From Nocardioides sp. CFH 31398 (GTDB lineage Bacteria; Actinomycetota; Actinomycetes; Propionibacteriales; Nocardioidaceae), in assembly GCF_022436705.1 (NCBI RefSeq), contig NZ_JAKUHT010000005.1:391396-455395 (forward strand): a DNA stretch of 64,000 nt, read 5' to 3'. A program made the translations under genes and the position numbers. Below, piece by piece: positions 51,567 to 61,220 of this stretch (position 1 is the first letter of the stretch; each line of letters begins with the position of its first letter). Under the pieces are notes generated by a model. The model did not search any database, was not told where the DNA came from, and saw only the letters and a program-made list of their open reading frames with translations.

Positions 51567-53285
51567 GTGCCCGACGACCACGCCCTGCCCGCCCCACCAC
51601 CCCAGCCGGCGCCCCTGCTGATCGTGTGCAGCGCCTCCCACCCCGACGACCTCCGGCTGCCGCTGCGCCGCTACGACGCCGAGTACGACGTCCGCTGGTG
51701 CACCTCGACCGATGAGACGACCGCGCTCCTCGAGTCGCTCGAGCCGCAGCAGCAGGTCGCGATGATCCTCCTCGAGGCCGACGAGCCGGGCACCGGACCG
51801 CTCGCCGCGATGTACCACTGGCGCTCGCTCGCCCGGTCCGCCAAGCGGGTCGTCGTCGCCCACGTCGGGGTGTTCCGCGACCGCGCCGAGCAGCTGCGCA
51901 GCGGCATGGCCGCCGGCAAGTACGACGCGTTCCTTCTGATGCCCCGCGGCCCCCGCGACGAGGAGTTCCACGCCGTCCTCACCGAGCTGCTGTCGGACTG
52001 GGGCTCCACCATCGCCGTGCCCACGGCCGTCATGAACCTCGTGGTCGCACCCGCCGGCGACGCGCTGGCCGTGCAGATCCGCGACTTCTTCTACCGGATG
52101 GGCATGCCGACGAAGCTCTGCACGCCCGACTCCGAGAAGGGCCGGGCCGTGCTCCGCGAGCACGACGACCTCGGCCTGGGCCCGGCGACGTACCCGATCC
52201 TGCGCCCCGTGACCGGCGGGCCCCGGTGCGTCACCTCGCTGCAGGAGGTCGCCGCGTCCGTGTACGGCGCACCCTCCGACGTGGACGTCGACGAGGTGGT
52301 CGACGTGGCCGTGGTCGGCGGCGGGCCCGCCGGGCTGGCGGCCGCGGTGTACGCGTCGTCGGAGGGGTTGTCGACGGTGATGCTCGAGGCCGGCGCCATC
52401 GGCGGCCAGGCGGGGACGAGCTCGATGATCCGTAACTACCTCGGCTTCCCGCGCGGCGTCTCCGGGATGCGGCTGGCGCAGCGCGCGCGGGGCCAGGCGC
52501 TGCGGTTCGGCACGCGCTTCTTCACCGGCGCGACCGTGCACCGGCTCGAGGCCGGCGACGGCGGGGCGCCGCACCACCTCCACACCCCCGGCGGGACGGT
52601 GCGCGCCCGCAGCGTCGTCGTCGCCACCGGCGTCGCCTACCGACGTCTCGGCGTCGAGACCGTCGAGGAGCTCATCGGTCGCGGGGTGCACTACGGCGCG
52701 GCGGCCGCGGCCGCCCACGAGTGCGCCGACGTCGACGTGGTCGTCGTCGGCGGGGGCAACTCCGCCGGGCAGGCCGCGATCCACCTCGCCCGCTTCGCGC
52801 GCTCGGTGACGATCGTCGTCCGCCGGCCGGGGATCGCGGAGACCATGTCGGACTACCTCGTCGGCGAGATCCGCTACACCCCGAACATCGACGTCCGGCC
52901 CTGCGCCCGGGTGGTCGACGGCGGGACCGGCGCGTCCGGCGAGCGGCTCGGCTGGCTCGAGCTGGAGGACGTCGAGACCGGGGCCCGCGAGCGGCGGGAG
53001 GTCGGCGGGCTGTTCCTGCTCCTGGGCGCGGAGCCGCACTGCGACTGGCTGCCCGACGCGGTCGCCATGGACGAGCGGGGCTTCGTGCTCACCGGACGCG
53101 ACGTCCCGCGCGCCCACTGGCACGGCGAGCGGCCGCCCGCCGCCCTGGCGACCACCGTCCCCGGCGTCTTCGCCGCCGGCGACGCCCGGTCCGGGTCGAT
53201 GAAGCGGGTCGCGTCGGCGTCCGGCGAGGGCGCGAGCGTCGTCCCGCTCGTCCACGCGCACCTGGCGTCGCTGACCGGCCCCTAG
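51567..53285 (+). CDS. Receiver-like domain fused to thioredoxin-reductase-like flavoprotein
   Basis: A 572-aa protein. Residues 1-120 look like a receiver fold (LLIVCSASHPDDLRLPLRRY) but the phosphoacceptor site reads LLEADEPG rather than LLDxxLP. Residues about 250-570 form a TrxR-type flavoprotein: VAVVGGGPAGLAAAVYA, AIGGQAGTSSMIRNYLGFPR, second Rossmann VVVVGGGNSAGQAAIHLAR (about 394), ending VPGVFAAGDARSGSMKRVA. The redox CxxC expected after RGVHYGAAA is missing, so it cannot reduce thioredoxin in the classical way. GTG 51567 has GAGGAG. Stop overlaps the opposing NhaA gene (CTAG). Confidence 0.85.
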   Translation: MPDDHALPAPPPQPAPLLIVCSASHPDDLRLPLRRYDAEYDVRWCTSTDETTALLESLEPQQQVAMILLEADEPGTGPLAAMYHWRSLARSAKRVVVAHVGVFRDRAEQLRSGMAAGKYDAFLLMPRGPRDEEFHAVLTELLSDWGSTIAVPTAVMNLVVAPAGDALAVQIRDFFYRMGMPTKLCTPDSEKGRAVLREHDDLGLGPATYPILRPVTGGPRCVTSLQEVAASVYGAPSDVDVDEVVDVAVVGGGPAGLAAAVYASSEGLSTVMLEAGAIGGQAGTSSMIRNYLGFPRGVSGMRLAQRARGQALRFGTRFFTGATVHRLEAGDGGAPHHLHTPGGTVRARSVVVATGVAYRRLGVETVEELIGRGVHYGAAAAAAHECADVDVVVVGGGNSAGQAAIHLARFARSVTIVVRRPGIAETMSDYLVGEIRYTPNIDVRPCARVVDGGTGASGERLGWLELEDVETGARERREVGGLFLLLGAEPHCDWLPDAVAMDERGFVLTGRDVPRAHWHGERPPAALATTVPGVFAAGDARSGSMKRVASASGEGASVVPLVHAHLASLTGP

Positions 53286-55102
53286 GTCGTCGCGGTCCGG
53301 ACGCTCTCGAGGCTGTCGATGAGCGTCCGGGCGTCGTGCGGGCCGAGGTGGCGCACGCCGTCGACGAAGAACGTCGGCGTGCCGCGGACGCCGCTGCGGT
53401 GGGCGCTGTCGGCGTGCGCCTGCACCACCGCGGCCAGCTCGGCCGACTCGAGGTCGGCGGCGAACACGTCCACGTCGAGACCCAGCTCGTCGGCGTAGGT
53501 CACGAGGTCGTCGTCCTCGAGGGCGTCCTGCCGGCTGAACAGCAGGTCGTGCATCTCCCAGAACGCGCCCTGCCGCCCGGCGGCCTCCGCCGCGGCGGCG
53601 GCCCGGCGCGCGTGCGGGTGCAGGCCGTCGAGCGGGACGTGCCGGACGACGTAGCGCAGTTCCGTGCCGAAGTGCTGCTTGAGGTCCCGCCACATGCCGG
53701 TCGCGCGGGCGCAGAAGGGGCACTCGAAGTCGAAGTACTCGACCACCGTGAGCGGGGCGTCCGGGTTGCCTCGGACGTGGTCGCGGTCCGGGTCGACGGG
53801 CGGGTCCAGCAGGGTCGGCAGGTCGGCGGTCGTCTCCCCCATGAACCGGGCGGCGACGGCGAACACCGCCCACCCGAGCAGGAGCGCCAGCACCATCGCG
53901 AGCAGCACGCCGACGGTGGCCTGGCCCGCCATCGGGGTGCCGTCGAAGGCGAGCTCGACGACCAGCAGCGACACGGTGAAGCCGATGCCGGACAGCGCCG
54001 CGCCGCCGAGCACGCTGCCGCTCCCGACGCCGTCCGGCAGGCGGCCGAGGCCGAGGCGCACCGCGACCAGGGTCACCGCCGCGATGCCGACGAGCTTGCC
54101 GACGACCAGGCCGAGGACGACGCCCCACGTCACCGGGGAGCCGAGCGCCTCGCCGAGCAGCCCGCCCCGCAGGTCGACGCCGGCGTTGGCGAGCGCGAAC
54201 ACGGGGACGATGACGAGCGTCGTCGGCCCGCGCAGCGAGTGCTGGAGACGGGCGTTGACGGAGATGGAGCGCGACAGGCTGCTGCGCACCGCCTGCGCGG
54301 CGACCGCCTGGGGCGACTGCCAGTAGTCCCGGAAGTCGGACTTCGCGAGCTCCACCGAGTGCCGCTGCGTGGCGTACGCCGGGACGAGCAGCCCGGCGAC
54401 CATCCCGGCCAGCGACGGGTGCACGCCCGCCTGGACGGTCGCGTACCAGAGCACCGCCACCACGGCGACGTACGGCGAGCTGCGCCACTGCCGGGTGCGT
54501 CCGAGCAGCCACAGCGCCACGAGGCAGGCCAGGGCCAGGAGCAGCCACCCGGGCCGCAGCTCGTCGCTGTAGAACAGGCCCATCACGGCGACGGCGAGGA
54601 AGTCGTCGACGACGGTGAGAGCCAGCAGGAAGACCCGCAGCTGGTTGGACATCGCCGGCCCGACCACGGCCAGCGCCCCGAGCAGGAAGGCGGTGTCGGT
54701 GCCGACCACGACGCCCCAGCCGGCCGCGCCCTCGCCACCGTTCGACACCACCACGGCCAGGTAGATCAGCACCGGGAGGACGACGCCGGCGACACCCGCC
54801 GCCATGGGCAGCAGGGCGGCGCTGCGGTCGCGCAGCGAGCCCTCGGCGAGCTCGTGGCGCACCTCGAGGCCGACGAGGAAGAAGAACAGCACCATCAGGC
54901 CGTCGTTGACCCAGTGGTGCAGGTCCATCGAGACGCCGAGCGGACCGAGGCTGAACTCGGCGTGCACGTGCCACAGGTCGTCGTACAGCCCGGAGATGGG
55001 CGTGTTCGCCCACACCAGCGCCAGCAGGGTGACCACGGCCAGCAGGCCCGCGGCGCCCGCCTCGGTGCGCACCCGGTCGGACAGTCCTCGCAGCAGCCTC
55101 AT
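53282..55102 (-). CDS. nhaA: NhaA Na+/H+ antiporter fused to a DsbA-like thioredoxin domain
   Basis: A 606-aa fusion. Residues about 1-400 are NhaA: LMVLFFFLVGLEVRHELAEG, GVVVGTDTAFLLGAL, and the Na+/H+-binding Asp pair in LTVVDDFLAVAV. Residues about 430-606 form a DsbA/thioredoxin-fold domain with CPFC at 461-464 (YFDFECPFCARATGMW) and cis-Pro in GVRGTPTFFVDG. The antiporter exports Na+ for H+; the role of the attached disulfide domain is unknown. ATG 55102 has GGAGG 5 nt upstream. Confidence 0.93.
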   Translation of the reverse strand: MRLLRGLSDRVRTEAGAAGLLAVVTLLALVWANTPISGLYDDLWHVHAEFSLGPLGVSMDLHHWVNDGLMVLFFFLVGLEVRHELAEGSLRDRSAALLPMAAGVAGVVLPVLIYLAVVVSNGGEGAAGWGVVVGTDTAFLLGALAVVGPAMSNQLRVFLLALTVVDDFLAVAVMGLFYSDELRPGWLLLALACLVALWLLGRTRQWRSSPYVAVVAVLWYATVQAGVHPSLAGMVAGLLVPAYATQRHSVELAKSDFRDYWQSPQAVAAQAVRSSLSRSISVNARLQHSLRGPTTLVIVPVFALANAGVDLRGGLLGEALGSPVTWGVVLGLVVGKLVGIAAVTLVAVRLGLGRLPDGVGSGSVLGGAALSGIGFTVSLLVVELAFDGTPMAGQATVGVLLAMVLALLLGWAVFAVAARFMGETTADLPTLLDPPVDPDRDHVRGNPDAPLTVVEYFDFECPFCARATGMWRDLKQHFGTELRYVVRHVPLDGLHPHARRAAAAAEAAGRQGAFWEMHDLLFSRQDALEDDDLVTYADELGLDVDVFAADLESAELAAVVQAHADSAHRSGVRGTPTFFVDGVRHLGPHDARTLIDSLESVRTATT

Positions 55103-55179
55103 CCCGCCTCCTTCCCCCGGGCCCGGCCCGGTCCTCGCGGGGACACCGAACATCCTGGGGGTCCGATTCAGTCCCGGGC

Positions 55180-56181
<1,002 letters not shown>

Positions 56182-56189
56182 GGGCGGTC

Positions 56190-56576
56190 GACTGCTCGAC
56201 CACCTGAAGGCCACGTTGGTGGAGCAGCACGCGAGCCCCCGGCCCTCAGGTGGTCGAGCAGCGCGCGAGCGCAGCGAGCGCGCATCGTCGAGACCACGGC
56301 GAGAGACCCAGGTCCGGTCCCGGTGGTCTCGACGACGCGGAGCCGCTGGCGCGGCTCGGCTGCTCGACCACCTGAACGCCGAAGGTGGTCGAGCAGCCCG
56401 CGAGCCCCCGGCCCTCAGGTGGTCGAGCAGCATGCGAGCCCCCGGCGAGCGCGCGTCGTCGAGACCACGGTGAGAGACCCAGGTCCGGTTCCGGTGGTCT
56501 CGACGCCGCGGAGCCGCTGGCGCGGCTCGGCTGCTCGACCACCTGAGATCGCGCGCTCGGCTGCTCGACCACCTGA
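56190..56576. repeat. Island of nested inverted repeats (two 130-bp compound units plus partial arms)
   Basis: Two units (56246-56375 and 56415-56546) share the same order: TCAGGTGGTCGAGCAGC, GTCGAGACCACGG, a CCAGGTCCGG centre, CCGGTGGTCTCGAC, then GCTGCTCGACCACCTGA. Outer and inner arms pair, so each unit can fold into a long nested hairpin. Extra arms lie at about 56190-56227 and 56560-56576. The whole 413-bp gap between convergent genes is filled by these REP-like sequences; no gene is supported. Confidence 0.88.
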
Positions 56577-56594
56577 GAACGGGGGGCTCGGCGA

Positions 56595-57791
56595 TCAGAC
56601 GGGCGCCGCGGCGCCCGCGGCGCGGGCCTGCTGCACCAGCGAGCGGACCTGCGAGCGGAGGTTGCGACGGTTCGTCGCCGCCAGCCAGCCGTTGGGCAGC
56701 GAGAGCCGCACGACCTTGCGCCACGCGCTGGTGACCTGGGTGGCCAGCGGCGCGGAGTGGTAGCGCAGCCCGTACCGCTCGAACACCGCTCGCACGGCCG
56801 GGGCGATCTGCTGGTAGCGGTTGCTGGGCAGGTCGGGGAACAGGTGGTGCTCGATCTGGTGCGACAGGTTCCCCGCCATCAGGTGCAGCGCCGGGGAGCC
56901 GGAGATGTTCGCCGAGCCCAGCATCTGACGCAGGTACCAGTCGCCGCGTGTCTCGTCCTCGGGCAGCGTCTCGCGCTCGAAGGTCTCCACGCCCTCGGGG
57001 AAGTGCCCGCACATGATCACCGAGTGGCTCCACACGTTGCGGACCAGGCAGGCGGTGAGGTTCGCCGCGAGCGTCGCCCGCCAGCCGGGCCCCGACAGCA
57101 GCGGGTGGACGACGACGTCCTTCGTCAGCTGCTGGCCCGCCTTGCGCAGCGTCGCCCGGCTGCGGGTCTTGAGGTCGTCGGAGAACCCCTCGCCCGCCCG
57201 CAGCTCGTCGCCGACGTTGAGGTCGTACAACGCGATGCCGTACTCGAAGAAGCAGGCGTTGACGAGGTTCCAGAAGGGCTGGACGAGGTGCCGCGCGCGC
57301 CACGGCTGGTCCTCGTCGACCCGCAGGATGCCGTAGCCGAGGTCGTTGTCCTCGCCGAGGATGTTCGTGTAGGCGTGGTGCTCCTCGTTGTGCGCCTTCT
57401 TCCACTGCTCGACGGGCGAGGCGTGGTCCCAGTCCCAGGTCTGCGAGTGGATGCGCGGGTCGCGCATCCAGTCCCACTGCCCGTGGAGCACGTTGTGGCC
57501 GATCTCCATGTTGTCGAGGATCTTGGCGGCGGCGAGGGACGCGGTGCCGAGCACCCACGCCGGTCGCCAGCGGCCGGCCAGCAGGACGACGCGACCGCCC
57601 CACTCCAGCCCGCGCTGGACGGCGATGACCCGTCGGATGTACGCCGCGTCGCGGGCGCCGCGCGTGGTGAGCACGCCCTGGCGGATGGCGTCGAGCTCGC
57701 GGCCGAGCGCCTCGACGTCGGCGTCGGTGAGGTGCTCCGCGGGACCTCCGCGGGCGGGCGCCTCGGTGGGCGCGATCTGCGCGGTCGTCAT
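56595..57791 (-). CDS. Membrane fatty acid desaturase
   Basis: A 398-aa acyl-lipid/acyl-CoA desaturase. Three histidine boxes that bind the di-iron centre: HNVLH (99-103), HNEEHH (134-139), HQIEHH (311-316). Hydrophobic helices flank box 1 and lie around residues 200-235. The HQIEHH box resembles linoleoyl-type (delta-6-like) desaturases, and actinobacterial homologues often act with an adjacent ferredoxin reductase, absent here. ATG 57791 has AGGAGG 7 nt upstream. It introduces a double bond into membrane-lipid chains, likely for fluidity. Confidence 0.9.
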   Translation of the reverse strand: MTTAQIAPTEAPARGGPAEHLTDADVEALGRELDAIRQGVLTTRGARDAAYIRRVIAVQRGLEWGGRVVLLAGRWRPAWVLGTASLAAAKILDNMEIGHNVLHGQWDWMRDPRIHSQTWDWDHASPVEQWKKAHNEEHHAYTNILGEDNDLGYGILRVDEDQPWRARHLVQPFWNLVNACFFEYGIALYDLNVGDELRAGEGFSDDLKTRSRATLRKAGQQLTKDVVVHPLLSGPGWRATLAANLTACLVRNVWSHSVIMCGHFPEGVETFERETLPEDETRGDWYLRQMLGSANISGSPALHLMAGNLSHQIEHHLFPDLPSNRYQQIAPAVRAVFERYGLRYHSAPLATQVTSAWRKVVRLSLPNGWLAATNRRNLRSQVRSLVQQARAAGAAAPV

Positions 57792-57985
57792 GTCGAGCCT
57801 CCTGGACGATGGGCTGGAGGGCAGTACCCAGCATCGCCCAGGCCGTGCACGGCCGCCGTGGCGGGGCCGGGTGAGGTCCGGCAACGGGCATCTCGTGGGC
57901 GAGGGCGGGGGTACCGTGGGGGAGCGGCGCCTCGCGGGACCTCCCGCGGCTCGGGGACGCGTGATCGAGGTGGAGGGGCACGCGC

Positions 57986-59236
57986 ATGGGGAACGACCTC
58001 CGAGGTGTCCCGACGGACGCCCTCGAGGCGCGACGCCAGGCCGCACTGGCGGAGTACGGGGTGCTCGACGAGCACCACGCCTCGCGCGCCGAGCTGCACG
58101 CGCTCGTGGCGCTGGCGGCGGCGGCGTCCGGCGTGCCCAAGGCCGCCATCAACCTGCTGACGGAGGACGAGCAGCACCAGATCGAGGCCGTGGGCTTCGA
58201 GGGCGGTGTCACCCCGCGGTCGGAGTCGCTGTGCTCGGTGGTCGTCGACGAGCCGGAGCCGGTGGTGCTGAGCGACGCCAGCCAGGACCCGCGCTTCGAG
58301 GACAACCCGTGGGTCACCGGCTCGGCGGAGGTCCGCTTCTACGCCACGTTCCAGCTCCGGACGCCGGCGAAGGTCGCCGTCGGCACCCTCTGCCTGTTCG
58401 ACTCCCGACCCCGGCAGCTCACCGAGCAGGACCGCCGGCTGCTCCAGGTCCTGGCCGCGCGGGTCGCCGACGTCCTGGAGCTGGAGCTGCAGTCACGGCG
58501 CTGGCAGCGGACGGTCCGGACGCTGGAGCGCACGAACGCCCGGCTGGTCGACTTCGCCGCCACCGTCAGCCACGACCTGCGTGGCCCGCTGGCGACGGTC
58601 GAGATGGCCCTCGGGATCCTGGAGGAGCAGCTCGAGGCGGCGTCCGGACCCGGCGCCACGAGCGGCGGGGCCTTCGGCACCCGGGACCTGCTCGCCCGTG
58701 CCAGGCGGTCCACCGAGCGGATGTCGTCGACCATCGGTCACCTGCTGGCGGAGTCCCGGATGTCCGACACCGACCGGGTCCGACCCACCTCGTGGCGCCG
58801 GGTGGCGGCCGACGCCGTCGAGGACCTGGGCCACGAGGTCGACGGCCTCCAGGTCACCCTGGACCCCGCCGACGCCCTGGTGTGCTGCCGTCCCGTGGGC
58901 CTGCGCCTGGTCCTGCAGAACATCCTGTCCAACGCCGCGCGGTACGCCGGCCCGACCGATCCCCGCATCGAGGTCGGGTGCCGACCGGTCGACGGTGGCG
59001 GGTCCGAGATCTCCGTCGTCGACCACGGGCCGGGCGTCCCCCGGGCCGACCGGCACCGCATCTTCGCGTCGCGTCAGCGGGGCAGCGACACGGCCGGCGA
59101 CGACGAGGGCCACGGCCTCGGCCTCGCCACCGCCCACCGGCTGCTCGCGGAGATGGGCGGGCGGCTGGAGGTGCGCGACACGCCGGGTGGCGGGGCCACG
59201 TTCGCGCTGTGGCTCCCGGACCCCGCCGGAGCGTAG
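57986..59236 (+). CDS. GAF-domain sensor histidine kinase (soluble)
   Basis: A 416-aa kinase without membrane helices. GAF domain about residues 30-165 (AAINLLTEDEQHQIEAVGFE, SLCSVVVDEPEPVVLSDA). HisKA at about 185-255 with phosphoacceptor His196 in TVSHDLRGPLATVEMA. HATPase at about 300-410 (LQNILSNAARYAG, VVDHGPGVPRADRHRIFA, GHGLGLATAHRLLAEMGGRL). No response regulator is adjacent, so it is an orphan. It should sense a soluble cytoplasmic signal. It is divergent from the desaturase gene (194-bp gap), suggesting but not proving a link. Confidence 0.92.
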   Translation: MGNDLRGVPTDALEARRQAALAEYGVLDEHHASRAELHALVALAAAASGVPKAAINLLTEDEQHQIEAVGFEGGVTPRSESLCSVVVDEPEPVVLSDASQDPRFEDNPWVTGSAEVRFYATFQLRTPAKVAVGTLCLFDSRPRQLTEQDRRLLQVLAARVADVLELELQSRRWQRTVRTLERTNARLVDFAATVSHDLRGPLATVEMALGILEEQLEAASGPGATSGGAFGTRDLLARARRSTERMSSTIGHLLAESRMSDTDRVRPTSWRRVAADAVEDLGHEVDGLQVTLDPADALVCCRPVGLRLVLQNILSNAARYAGPTDPRIEVGCRPVDGGGSEISVVDHGPGVPRADRHRIFASRQRGSDTAGDDEGHGLGLATAHRLLAEMGGRLEVRDTPGGGATFALWLPDPAGA

Positions 59237-59366
59237 GCGGTCGGCGCGGGCCCGGCCGGCCCTGACGCCGGGTCCCCGCCGGAGCCCGCGACCTGTCACC
59301 CTGGGCTCGGTCGCTCCCAGTCGAGCGCGACCGAACGACCCCGACGGGGTCACGGCAGGAGCGGAC

Positions 59367-59606
59367 ATGACCGACCACGGCCCCTTCGGGGCGACCCTCG
59401 AGCTCCGCTACCAGGCGGCGCTGCCGTCGCTGGTGCCCCTCATGGCGGAGGTGGACTCCTCGACGATGCTGCGGGGGCGGTTGACCAGCGTCAGCGAGAA
59501 CCGGTGGTCGTCGCTCACCGTGCTCGTCGAGCCCGGGCACGACGTCGGAGAGAGCCTCGCCGCCCTGACGGCGTTCCACGCCGTCGCGGTCGACCGGCTG
59601 GGCTGA
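59367..59606 (+). CDS. Hypothetical protein, 79 aa
   Basis: Not recognised. The sequence starts MTDHGPFGATLELRYQAALP, includes LVPLMAEVDSSTMLRGRLTS and ends ALTAFHAVAVDRLG. It looks like a small alpha/beta protein with no membrane helix. ATG 59367 has AGGAG 6 nt upstream. It follows the kinase on the same strand after 130 bp and is followed by a hairpin, so it is probably a monocistronic gene or the kinase's partner. Confidence 0.6.
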   Translation: MTDHGPFGATLELRYQAALPSLVPLMAEVDSSTMLRGRLTSVSENRWSSLTVLVEPGHDVGESLAALTAFHAVAVDRLG

Positions 59607-59617
59607 CGCAGAACCGC

Positions 59618-59643
59618 CCCGCCCGGCATGGGGTCCGGGCGGG
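59618..59643. terminator. Hairpin terminator after the 79-aa gene
   Basis: CCCGCCCGG (59618-59626) pairs with CCGGGCGGG (59635-59643) around CATGGGGT, 11 nt after the stop codon. Confidence 0.6.
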
Positions 59644-59657
59644 ACGGCGGTCAAACC

Positions 59658-59686
59658 TTAAACCATTGGTAACCACATGTTCTAGT
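59658..59686 (+). promoter_or_regulatory. AT-rich candidate promoter for the P450 gene
   Basis: TTAAAC (59658-59663), a 17-bp spacer and TCTAGT (59681-59686) lie in the only clearly AT-rich 40 bp of the region. ACCATTGGT and GGTAACC are short palindromes within the spacer. A roughly 105-nt leader would follow before ATG 59794. Confidence 0.35.
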
Positions 59687-59793
59687 CCTCGGGGGCGCCG
59701 GACCACGGTCCGGCCGACGGAGGCGGTCGGGACGGTCCGTAGGGTCGGGGTGTCAGCGGCGTCCTGGGCGTCGTCCACCACCCCGGAGGTCCC

Positions 59794-61200
59794 ATGCGTC
59801 GTGTCTCCTCGGCGGAGGCCACCGCGGACGGCGGCGAGAGCGCGCGACAGCCCGGGGCCGCGGCGACGAGGCCCGTCGTCCCCGGACCGACGGGCGGGGA
59901 CATGCTCCGCGCGATGCGGGGCATCCGCCGCGACCCGATCGCCTTCCTCGCCGAGACGGCCGAGCGCCACGGCGACCTGGTCGGGTTCCCGGTGCCGGGG
60001 CCGCCCGCCGTCCTGCTGAACGACCCCGCCGACGTCGCTCGCGTGCTGCGGACGGCGTCGCGCTCGTGGTCGAAGGACACGCGGCAGTGGTCCGCGCTCG
60101 CCGAGGTCACCGGACCGGGGCTGCTGGCCTCCGACCAGCCGGCCTGGATCACGCGGCGCCGCGCCGCGGCCCCCGCCTTCCACCACCAGCGCCTGGAGGC
60201 CCTCGGCGCCGACGTCGTCGAGGCCGCCGACTCCGCCGTCCACGCCCACCTGGCCGGGCACCGCACGGGGCCGGTCGACGTCGCCGTGCTGACCCACCAG
60301 GTCGGCCTGGACGTCGTGGGCCGTCTGCTCTTCTCGCAGGACCTCTCGGGCCACGCCACCTCCGTGCTGCGGGCCACGAGCGCCGGGTCCGAGGCCATCG
60401 TCCGCTCGGCGCGGTCGATGCTGCCGCTCCCCCGGTGGGCGCCCACCCTCGCCAACCTCCGCCTGCGCAGCGCCCGGCGCCGGCTGACGGCGGCGACAGC
60501 AGCGATCATCGAGCGGCGCCACGTCGACACGCAGGGCCGGGGCGCCGCGTCGTACGGCGACGACCTGCTCGGACTCCTGCTGGACGGCGGGCTGACCGAC
60601 GCCGAGGTCGGCGACGAGCTGGCGACGATGGTGGTGGCCGGGCACGAGACCGTCGCGTCGGCCCTGACCTGGACCCTGATGCTGCTGGCCGAGCACCCCG
60701 AGGTCCAGGACCGGGTGGCGCAGGAGGTCGCCGCCCTCGACGGACCGCCGTCCCTCCTCGGCCACCAGGCGACGCTGCCGTGGACCCGGGCGGCCGTCGA
60801 CGAGGCCCTGCGGCTCTACCCCCCGGCGTGGCTCATCTCGCGCCGGGCGCGGGAGCCGGTGACGCTGGGGGGCCAGCAGTTCCCCGCGGGCACGCTGGCG
60901 ATCATCAGCCCCTTCGTGCTGCAGCGCCGCGCACAGCACTGGCCCGACCCGCTCACCTTCGACCCGCAGCGCTTCCTCGGCTCGGGCGGGCGGCACACGG
61001 CGTACCTGCCGTTCGGGGACGGCCCGCGGCTGTGCATCGGCCGCGAGCTCGCCCTGGGCGAGATGGTCGTCGTCCTCACCCGCCTGGTGGCGCGGTTCCG
61101 GGTCGAGGTCCCCGACGGGTGGGTCCGGCCCCGCTACGAGATCGGGGCAGCGATCCACCCCCACGGGGGCATGCCCCTCGTGCTGCGCAGCACGACCTGA
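59794..61200 (+). CDS. Cytochrome P450
   Basis: A 468-aa heme monooxygenase. Heme-thiolate Cys414 is in FGDGPRLCIGRELALGE; I-helix oxygen motif AGHETVASAL; K-helix ExxR in EALRLYPPAW; meander FDPQRF. The EALRLYPPAW and length suggest a class resembling eukaryotic-like CYP families (CYP102/CYP4 type) rather than short Streptomyces P450s. Redox partner genes are absent, so it uses chromosomal ferredoxin. ATG 59794 has GGAGG upstream. It converges with a DUF5994 gene with a 20-bp gap. Confidence 0.93.
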   Translation: MRRVSSAEATADGGESARQPGAAATRPVVPGPTGGDMLRAMRGIRRDPIAFLAETAERHGDLVGFPVPGPPAVLLNDPADVARVLRTASRSWSKDTRQWSALAEVTGPGLLASDQPAWITRRRAAAPAFHHQRLEALGADVVEAADSAVHAHLAGHRTGPVDVAVLTHQVGLDVVGRLLFSQDLSGHATSVLRATSAGSEAIVRSARSMLPLPRWAPTLANLRLRSARRRLTAATAAIIERRHVDTQGRGAASYGDDLLGLLLDGGLTDAEVGDELATMVVAGHETVASALTWTLMLLAEHPEVQDRVAQEVAALDGPPSLLGHQATLPWTRAAVDEALRLYPPAWLISRRAREPVTLGGQQFPAGTLAIISPFVLQRRAQHWPDPLTFDPQRFLGSGGRHTAYLPFGDGPRLCIGRELALGEMVVVLTRLVARFRVEVPDGWVRPRYEIGAAIHPHGGMPLVLRSTT

Positions 61201-61220
61201 CGCCGACCGGCCGACCCGCT

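Noticed and set aside
51048..55013. 1321-aa open frame antisense to the TrxR-like gene and out of frame with nhaA
   Set aside because: Composition is Arg/Gly/Ala/Pro-rich without domains. The motifs (GGGPAG, VVDDF, CPFC) occur only in the genes annotated.
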